DNA from: an uncultured bacterium
GTDB taxonomy: Bacteria > Patescibacteriota > Minisyncoccia > Phycocordibacterales > UBA918
Direction: 5' to 3'
NCBI GenBank assembly: GCA_913050645.1
Contig: CAJXAG010000009.1
Location: forward strand, 1-26,487
Length of the DNA: 26,487 bases
Within the stretch, counting starts at the first letter, position 1; every line of letters starts with the position of its first letter. The notes beneath the pieces were generated by a model. That model saw only the letters and a list, made by a program, of their open reading frames with translations. It did no database searches and was not told the origin of the DNA. A program made the translations under genes and the position numbers. Positions 21,032 to 26,487 of this stretch are shown one piece after another.

Positions 21032-22460
21032 CTTACCTCCAGAACTGCTAGAGCGGATTATCTCTGACCCGTTGGTGCGACGAGAAGTGACTGCTAGAAG
21101 TCATGGATACTTTATGCCTGTGTACTTTAGTGACTACCTCAAACACCCGAGTGCAAAGTTTCATTCTGAAATGATTGAAATCACTGAACGAACTGATTTG
21201 AAGCTGGGTGTAGTCGTGGCGTTTCGTGGCTCGGCCAAATCTACTATCTTTTCACTGTCGTATCCGATTTGGTCGATACTTGGTGTACAGCAAAAGAAGT
21301 TTGTATTACTCATCTCACGTACTCAAACCCAAGCCAGACAGCTCCTGCAAAACATCAAAGCTGAATTGGAACGCAATGAGTTATTGCAACAAGACCTCGG
21401 TCCATTTGAAGAACCACAAGACGAATGGCGAGCGTCATCAATCGTACTGTCTAAATATGATGCTCGTATCACTGTTCTGTCTGCTGACCAAAGTATGCGT
21501 GGACTGAGACATAAGAGTCATCGTCCTGATCTCATTATTTGCGACGACATTGAAGACATCAGCTCTACCAAAACCCAAGAAGGTCGAGATAAGACGTTCA
21601 ATTGGTTCACTGGTGAAATCATCCCTTCTGGTGACCTTGGTACTAAAGTCATCTTAGTTGGTAACTTAGTGCATGATGACTCACTTATCATGCGTCTTAA
21701 AGAAAAGATTGAGTTTGGAGAAGTGAGTGCTGTATTCAAAGCATTTCCGCTTATCGACAAGTACGGTGAATGTTTGTGGCAAGAGAAGTTTGCTACACCC
21801 GAGTCTCTGGCTGAACTCAAGAAAGAGGTCATGAGTGCTAAAGCATGGGAACGTGAATACTTGCTTCGTATGATTCCTGATGAGGGTCAGATTATTGATG
21901 CCCTTTGGATACGTCATTATCACGATATTCCAGACGATATGCACCAGTTAGGTATCTATGTTGGAGTGGATCTCGCTATCTCTAAAAATACCCACGCTGA
22001 TTACACAACCATGGTCCCAATCTTGGTGTGTGAGAAGGACAGGAAATTGTACCTGTATGTTCTGCCTGAAATTGTCTGCAAACGACTGAGTTTTCCCGAA
22101 ACCTGTATGGAGATAAAACTACTCGAATACAAATTGCGCTCTGAGTACTTGCTAGCCCCACTATTCTTTATTGAGAACGTTGCCTATCAAGAAGCTATTG
22201 TGCAACAGCTCAAAGAAGAAGACGTAAATGTTGAAGGGGTCAGGCCACAGGGAGATAAACGTGAACGACTCAGCCTAACTGCCACACCCCTCAGTGCCGG
22301 ACAAATATTCTTTCCGTTTGGTGAGTCTAATGAGCTTGAACAGGAACTCATCAACTTCGGTGTTGAGAAGCATGATGATTTAGCTGATGCTTTCTCACTA
22401 GCAGTGCTTGAAGTATTAGTGAATCGCAAGCCGAAGAAGAAAGGAATTTTATTCGGCTAA
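21024..22460 (+). CDS. Phage terminase large subunit
   Basis: ATP-driven DNA packaging motor with nuclease. The Walker A motif is AFRGSAKST (66-74), a variant of the type common in phage terminases. Walker B is LIICDDIED (170-178), and the coupling motif LVGN is at 211-214. The RNase H-like nuclease domain has Asp316 in YVGVDLAIS, Glu384 in FIENVA and Asp455 in DDLADAF, the full set of metal-binding acids. At 478 residues it is of normal length and apparently intact. It is the last gene of the methyltransferase-terminase set. Its tail overlaps the convergent gene at 22449 by 12 bp. No portal gene follows, which is unusual. Confidence 0.94.
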   Translation: MNNLPPELLERIISDPLVRREVTARSHGYFMPVYFSDYLKHPSAKFHSEMIEITERTDLKLGVVVAFRGSAKSTIFSLSYPIWSILGVQQKKFVLLISRTQTQARQLLQNIKAELERNELLQQDLGPFEEPQDEWRASSIVLSKYDARITVLSADQSMRGLRHKSHRPDLIICDDIEDISSTKTQEGRDKTFNWFTGEIIPSGDLGTKVILVGNLVHDDSLIMRLKEKIEFGEVSAVFKAFPLIDKYGECLWQEKFATPESLAELKKEVMSAKAWEREYLLRMIPDEGQIIDALWIRHYHDIPDDMHQLGIYVGVDLAISKNTHADYTTMVPILVCEKDRKLYLYVLPEIVCKRLSFPETCMEIKLLEYKLRSEYLLAPLFFIENVAYQEAIVQQLKEEDVNVEGVRPQGDKRERLSLTATPLSAGQIFFPFGESNELEQELINFGVEKHDDLADAFSLAVLEVLVNRKPKKKGILFG

Positions 22461-23015
22461 GCCTTCATCAAGTGTACTTATGGCTTCCTCAAAGTTTTCA
22501 CTCACATAGACTGCTTCACCATCAAATATGAGGCGATCGAGCGTCCAGTTACTTTGAGTGGCCCAGTCTCCTCCGTTATAAGTTAAGGTAACTGTCCAGT
22601 TACTTCGCACGTTAGCGCCAAATCCATTTTCTGAATCAACGTATGAGGTGACGGTGTAGGTATCTTCATCATTCTGAATCTGAGCAGTTGCGCCAAGTGG
22701 AAAATCAGCGGTCGCTGGGGCTTTTAGTATTTCTTCTACAAAACTTTGGGAAATAATATAGCGTTGCGAATCAGTTACTTCTGCCTCAGTAGTTTCTTCA
22801 GACTGTATAGATGTAGTTGGGTTTGTTTCGTTGCCGTTGAATAGCCAGCTGAGAAAGAATATAAAAACTACAATTCCAATAATTTGACCCTTGGTCACTT
22901 TCTTCTTTTCTTTTGTCTCCATAATTTCGCGTGGGGTTTTAGTTATAAAAATCTTGAGGAACACAAATGGCCACACAAGACCGACGACAGCGACCTTTCG
23001 GAAGCTATCCCACAT
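22449..23015 (-). CDS. Membrane-anchored protein with conserved extracytoplasmic domain
   Basis: 188 residues from ATG 23015, or 157 from ATG 22922 (METKEKKKVTKG). The long form adds a first hydrophobic segment (VAVVGLVWPFVFLKIFI, about 9-25). Both contain the helix GIIVFIFFLSWLF-like (GQIIGIVVFIFFLSWLF) followed by a Ser/Thr/Glu-rich spacer. The outer domain has the pattern EEILKAPATADFP ... YTVTSYVDSENGFGANVRSNWTV, known from many Gram-positive and phage or island membrane proteins of unknown function. A TATAAC box upstream of 22922 favours the short form; the readable hydrophobic extension favours the long one. Superinfection exclusion is a possible role, but is speculation. Confidence 0.68.
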   Translation of the reverse strand: MWDSFRKVAVVGLVWPFVFLKIFITKTPREIMETKEKKKVTKGQIIGIVVFIFFLSWLFNGNETNPTTSIQSEETTEAEVTDSQRYIISQSFVEEILKAPATADFPLGATAQIQNDEDTYTVTSYVDSENGFGANVRSNWTVTLTYNGGDWATQSNWTLDRLIFDGEAVYVSENFEEAISTLDEGLAE

Positions 23016-23030
23016 CCTTTCGGATATGAA

Positions 23031-23078
23031 CCCACGCGAGTAAGTGCCGGCTTATGTGGCCGTTTCTACTCGCGTGGG
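23031..23078. other. 12-bp hairpin upstream of the island membrane protein gene
   Basis: CCCACGCGAGTA / TACTCGCGTGGG with a 24-nt loop containing a small inner GCC/GGC stem. On the plus strand it is followed by ATTTTATC and could terminate. On the minus strand it lies 15 bp before the ATG at 23015. CGCGTGGG recurs at 22927, and CCTTTCGG occurs twice at 22993-23025. The rest of 23079-23171 shows nothing clear. Confidence 0.5.
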
Positions 23079-23171
23079 ATTTTATCACCATGCCAGAATA
23101 TAGTTCTGGGTTAGGTGTTGTGATGAACATAATAGCAGAAAACTACTATTACTGGGATTGTATCGCTGATT

Positions 23172-23229
23172 GAGGTGTTTGCTAAGCGAGTATGCGACGT
23201 TCTACTTAGCCTGCATAGCTATGCACCTC
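23172..23229. other. Three-way-junction fold just before the recombinase gene
   Basis: GAGGT (23172-23176) pairs with ACCTC (23225-23229), enclosing GCTAAG/CTTAGC (23181-23210) and the palindrome GCATAGCTATGC (23213-23224). It is 25 bp before the recombinase ATG. It may be a structured mRNA leader or part of the recombinase attachment site. Confidence 0.4.
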
Positions 23230-23254
23230 GGGCGTTTCTGTCATTAATATAGAT

Positions 23255-24580
23255 ATGGAAACGCAACAGACATCAGCCCGCATGAGCCATTCAGTCACAC
23301 CGCCAGCAGTGGCGGTGCGCTATGTTTTATACGCACGTAAAAGTACCGAACAAGATGAGCGCCAAGCCCTTTCAATTGAATCGCAAGTGAACGAAATGAT
23401 GCAGATGGCTGAGAAAGAGGGTTTGGATATTGTTGAAGTTAGGCGTGAAGCGCATTCAGCCAAAGCCTCAGGACAACGTCCAGTATATCGAGAAATACTA
23501 GAAGATATACGCCGCGAAAAGTTCAACGGTATTATCGTTTGGCATCCTGACCGTTTAAGTCGTAACGCTGGTGATTTAGGTGAGCTAGTTGATCTCATGG
23601 ATCAAAAGCTGCTAGTTGAGATACGAACTAACGGACAAGCCTTCACTAATAATCCGAGTGAAAAATTTCTCCTCATGATTTTATGTTCTCAGGCAAAGCT
23701 TGAAAACGATAACAAGAGTATCAACGTCAAACGTGGTTTGAAAGCTCGAGTTGAGATGGGACTGTGGCCTGCTCCAGCACCATGTGGCTACGTCAAAGAA
23801 AAGCGTATGGATAGAAAGTGCGAGACGTTAATTGATCCTGAGCGAGCACCAATCATCAAAAAGATGTTTGAGAAAGTAGCCTATGAAAAATGGAGTGGTC
23901 GCAAAGTATACAACTGGCTACGGTTCGAACTTAACTTCACTGCCTTGCCAAGCAAGAAGCCACTAAGTCTCGGCAACATCTACCGACTCCTCGAAAACCA
24001 CTTTTACTACGGTATCTTTGAGTATCCACGTAATAGTGGTAACTGGTACCAAGGTAAACATGAACCAATCATCACCAAAGAACTATTTGATTTAGTACAA
24101 GAGCAACTTAAGGGTAACGAACTAAAAACCCGTCAGGAAAAAGAGTTTGCCTTCACGAAGCTTATGACCTGCGGACTGTGCGGCTCTGGTATTAGTGCTG
24201 ATGAGAAATATAAGAAACTCAAGAACGGAAAGATTAATACTCACATCTACTACGGTTGCACTAAAGCGAGAGACAAACACTGCAAGTGTGGCTATATCAA
24301 TGAGACTGATCTCATCGAGCAACTACAAGCACTCATTAATACGGTTGAATTAAGTGAGACGAGCGTCCTGAAGAAAGTGCGGGAGGAAGTGGCGAGGTAC
24401 AAAAAGTTTAGTAAGTCGCTGTTGGGTGAAAGTTCAAAGATGGCTGTGAAAGATATTGATGTAAAAGACTATGTGAAGTTTTTACTTGTACACGGAAAAG
24501 ACCACGAAAAACGAGAAATTTTAAGTTGTTTTAGTAGTACGCTCACTTTAGCAAATAAGAAAGTGCAGTTAAGTAAGTAG
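23255..24580 (+). CDS. Large serine recombinase (site-specific integrase/resolvase family)
   Basis: Site-specific recombinase expected to insert and excise the island. The N-terminal resolvase domain (about 21-150) has the nucleophile Ser30 in YARKSTE, Arg75 in ASGQRP, and WHPDRLSR (Arg100, Arg103). A Recombinase domain spans about 165-285. A zinc ribbon has Cys306 and Cys309 (CGLCG), Cys335, and Cys343/345. The C-terminus carries a charged helical part. At 441 aa it is at the short end of large serine integrases but shows no break. It ends 3 bp from the convergent permease gene. A leaderless or weakly translated start is likely: no Shine-Dalgarno sequence precedes the ATG. Confidence 0.95.
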   Translation: METQQTSARMSHSVTPPAVAVRYVLYARKSTEQDERQALSIESQVNEMMQMAEKEGLDIVEVRREAHSAKASGQRPVYREILEDIRREKFNGIIVWHPDRLSRNAGDLGELVDLMDQKLLVEIRTNGQAFTNNPSEKFLLMILCSQAKLENDNKSINVKRGLKARVEMGLWPAPAPCGYVKEKRMDRKCETLIDPERAPIIKKMFEKVAYEKWSGRKVYNWLRFELNFTALPSKKPLSLGNIYRLLENHFYYGIFEYPRNSGNWYQGKHEPIITKELFDLVQEQLKGNELKTRQEKEFAFTKLMTCGLCGSGISADEKYKKLKNGKINTHIYYGCTKARDKHCKCGYINETDLIEQLQALINTVELSETSVLKKVREEVARYKKFSKSLLGESSKMAVKDIDVKDYVKFLLVHGKDHEKREILSCFSSTLTLANKKVQLSK

Positions 24581-24583
24581 TTC

Positions 24584-25819
24584 TTATTCGTACCGTAACG
24601 CCTCAATCGGACTCTTCTTTGATGCCTGATTAGCCGGATAAATACCAAAGATAAGACCTACTGTTGCCGATACGCCAACACCAAGCAGTGCCCCCAACAC
24701 AGGGAAACTAAATGACCAGCCCTCTGCGACTGTTTGTGCCAAAACGATTGATACTCCAAGTGAAATCAGTGCACCAATGACTGTGCCGATGATACCTCCA
24801 ATACTTGTAAGAATGATTGCTTCTGTTAAAAACTGAGTGAGAATGTCTTTACTCCGTGCTCCCAGTGCTTTACGCAACCCAATCTCTTTCGTTCGTTCAG
24901 AGACTGACACCAACATGATATTCATAATGCCAATTCCACCAACAACGAGTGAAATGGATACTACCGCTACTAAGAAAGCCGTGAAGACATTTACAATAGT
25001 GTTTATCTGCTCAATGACCGTCTCTTGAGTATTCACTTGGAAGTCATCTGCTTCACCGAAACCGATTTCGTGAGTCTCACGTAACGTCAGGGTAATGTCG
25101 TACGCCATTTTTGGCACATTAGCTGGGTCGTCTGCTATCAAGTGTACTTCGTTATAAAAATCATTTCCTGTGATGTAAGTTTGAGCACTGGTGTGCGGAA
25201 GCATTACCAACTTACCCAAATCAAAACCTGCAATATTTCCAGCGTCCTCGAATACGCCTACAATCTTGAACTTACGTTCACCAATCTGGATTTGTTCACC
25301 AACTGCTCGTCCGTTACCAAAGAGATCATTCTTCACATCCGCCCCAATCATGACCACACGGGCCCTTTGTTCAATATCATCATCAGTATAGAACTGCCCG
25401 TCTTCAACGCCAAAATCAAGCATGGTGGCCATATGGAGAGCCGAGCCACCCATGATAGTGGTTCGAAATACTTCTCCCCGATACTCGATTGGGTCAGGAA
25501 CGGTAACAAACGGTGCAGTCCGTACAAGGTTAGGTACGTTTTGCTTTCGTTCCAAAGCATCAATGTCTTCTTGCGTAATAGATTGAGCAAACAACAGCGA
25601 GGTGATGTCTGTGGTATCTCCGCCAGGATTCAGTACGATGGTTTCTGGGCCAAGACCACTGACTTGATCAAGGATAAGGTTTTGTGCTCCTTGCCCAAGC
25701 GACATCACAATAATGATGGCGGCCACCCCAATGACAATACCCAAAATCGTCAAAGCCGAACGAGTCATGTGAGTTCGTAATCCTCTGAAGGCAGTGATGA
25801 GAACGTGTTTGAAAGGCAT
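24584..25819 (-). CDS. MacB-type ABC transporter permease
   Basis: FtsX/MacB-family permease of a tripartite-like or peptide/lipoprotein exporter. Topology: helix 1 at about 21-41 (SALTILGIVIGVAAIIIVMSLG), a large extracytoplasmic MacB core domain (about 45-270), then three helices at about 275-305, 325-360 and 375-395. The C-terminus is the conserved YPANQASKKSPIEALRYE. Length 411 aa is usual. It follows the ATPase gene by 2 bp. The substrate cannot be inferred; no membrane-fusion protein is visible in the window, though one could lie upstream. The island ends at its 3' boundary. Confidence 0.93.
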   Translation of the reverse strand: MPFKHVLITAFRGLRTHMTRSALTILGIVIGVAAIIIVMSLGQGAQNLILDQVSGLGPETIVLNPGGDTTDITSLLFAQSITQEDIDALERKQNVPNLVRTAPFVTVPDPIEYRGEVFRTTIMGGSALHMATMLDFGVEDGQFYTDDDIEQRARVVMIGADVKNDLFGNGRAVGEQIQIGERKFKIVGVFEDAGNIAGFDLGKLVMLPHTSAQTYITGNDFYNEVHLIADDPANVPKMAYDITLTLRETHEIGFGEADDFQVNTQETVIEQINTIVNVFTAFLVAVVSISLVVGGIGIMNIMLVSVSERTKEIGLRKALGARSKDILTQFLTEAIILTSIGGIIGTVIGALISLGVSIVLAQTVAEGWSFSFPVLGALLGVGVSATVGLIFGIYPANQASKKSPIEALRYE

Positions 25820-25821
25820 AC

Positions 25822-26487
25822 TTATTTACTAAATTCCGCTTTCGCATTACGACGATTTTTGATTGGTTCGTCTCGTTCTACTAAGCCGTCCACGATATAA
25901 ATCATTCGGTCAGCATGTTCGGCGGTGAATGTTTCGTGAGTAATAAGAATGACTGTATGACCCAGCTCATCATGGAGTCGCTGGAGTGTCTGCATGACCG
26001 CCTGCCCTGTTTTTGAATCAAGGTTACCTGTTGGCTCATCAGCAAAAATTACACTGGGCCCATTTACTAAAGCTCTTGCTATCGCCACCCGCTGCTTTTC
26101 ACCACCAGAGAGTTTGTATGTTTCGTAATCAAGACGATGCGTTAGTCCGACTATCTCGACCACCTCTTCGACCCGCTCTCGCCATTCACGTTCAGGGCGA
26201 CCTGAGTACATGAGCGGCAACTGCACGTTTTCAAATACTGTCTGTCGGGGTAATAAATTAAACGACTGAAACACAAAGCCCATGTCAGTGTTGCGGATGG
26301 TAGCAATTTCGTCATCGGTATGCTCTTGGTACCGACGACCCTTAAAGCGATACTCGCCAGCCGTATGGTCAGCCAAGAAACCGAGAATATGAAGCAAGGT
26401 AGATTTACCCGAACCAGACGGTCCCATGATTGAAACAAATTCACCCTCTTCAATCGTGAAGTCGAGACCTTTTAGAACCTTGGTGTC
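25822..26487 (-). CDS. MacB/LolD-type ABC transporter ATPase (5' end cut by window edge)
   Basis: ATP-binding subunit paired with the downstream permease. The frame is open to the last base of the window: 20 codons beyond the first internal ATG are clearly coding (TKVLKGLDFTIEEGEFVSI), so the true start lies outside. Walker A is GPSGSGKSTLL, the Q-loop is in FVFQSFNLLP, the signature is LSGGEKQRVAIARAL, Walker B is VIFADEPTGNLD and the H-loop is in ILITHE. All catalytic residues are present. The Q-loop and signature wording are those of the LolD/MacB subgroup. Confidence 0.95.
   Translation of the reverse strand, partial: DTKVLKGLDFTIEEGEFVSIMGPSGSGKSTLLHILGFLADHTAGEYRFKGRRYQEHTDDEIATIRNTDMGFVFQSFNLLPRQTVFENVQLPLMYSGRPEREWRERVEEVVEIVGLTHRLDYETYKLSGGEKQRVAIARALVNGPSVIFADEPTGNLDSKTGQAVMQTLQRLHDELGHTVILITHETFTAEHADRMIYIVDGLVERDEPIKNRRNAKAEFSK

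Larger units (their letters stand above)
17347..24580. mobile_element. Putative integrative island: serine recombinase, DNA methylase, terminase pair and a two-gene module, without virion genes
   Basis: All genes from 17347 to 24580 are of phage or mobile type or unknown. A tRNA lies on the left and a housekeeping ABC exporter on the right. The right end is given by the recombinase, 3 bp from the permease gene end. The left end is not defined; I place it at the first island gene. There are no portal, capsid, tail, lysis or replication genes, although terminase large subunit appears intact. No pair of attachment sites could be identified by eye (only ATTCGT is shared near both ends, too short to count). 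Interpretation as a phage satellite or remnant is inference. Confidence 0.6.

Noticed and set aside
25142..25780. 212-codon plus-strand frame
   Set aside because: Entirely antisense to the MacB-type permease, whose frame has clear family motifs.
1..26487. CRISPR array
   Set aside because: No series of regularly spaced repeats and no cas-like gene; the repeats found occur as pairs or as inverted repeats.
1..26487. Alternative code with UGA read as glycine
   Set aside because: TGA ends the IS30, GIY-YIG and 35-residue frames at sensible family or operon positions, and no gene has in-frame TGA at glycine positions.

Overview
The window reads as a chromosome segment of a candidate-phyla-radiation bacterium (Patescibacteria, probably a Parcubacteria/Paceibacteria lineage). 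This is an inference from gene content: a short class-F-like sortase next to a giant surface protein built of SdrD-type and DUF642-type domains, a CAP-domain protein with membrane anchors, many small secreted or membrane proteins of unknown function, and compact operons. UGA is used as a stop codon (IS30 transposase, the 35-codon gene and the GIY-YIG gene all end in TGA), so the standard bacterial code 11 applies and the UGA-Gly code of some relatives does not.

Layout. 1-5716 (minus strand): a cell-surface block with a CAP-domain protein, a sortase, and a ~1,150-residue multidomain surface protein whose signal peptide lies in a different reading frame from its body, the shift coinciding with a perfect hairpin. 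5978-8167: an ECF sigma factor, an overlapping membrane protein (probable anti-sigma factor) and a divergently transcribed secreted protein. 8170-8608: a small gene between two identical 60-bp repeats, each carrying a terminator. 8619-11529: an HI0933/BaiN-family flavoprotein, an RsuA/RluF-type pseudouridine synthase, a hairpin-dense intergenic region and a four-helix membrane protein. 11557-12544: an IS30-family insertion sequence. 12655-17063 (minus): the GTPase TypA, a three-gene overlapping cluster (secreted membrane protein, a 35-residue single-helix protein, GIY-YIG nuclease), a secreted repeat protein preceded by a perfect 38-bp palindrome, and a membrane-anchored lipoprotein-like protein. 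17132-17221: tRNA-Ser(GGA).

17347-24580 is best read as a mobile island. It has a large serine recombinase at its right end, a coupled ParB-domain DNA methyltransferase / terminase small / terminase large set, and a two-gene module (about 303-residue soluble protein plus a four-helix membrane protein) at its left end. It has no portal, capsid or tail gene, which suggests a packaging-related satellite or a reduced prophage. To its right lies the host MacB-type ABC exporter (permease plus ATPase, the latter cut by the window edge).

Two genome habits stand out. Many start codons sit 6-9 nt after a good -10 box with no Shine-Dalgarno sequence (likely leaderless mRNAs), and adjacent genes repeatedly overlap by exactly 8 nt (NTGNNTAA type). 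Hairpin elements are unusually common between genes, and one sequence family occurs twice (9953 and 14454).
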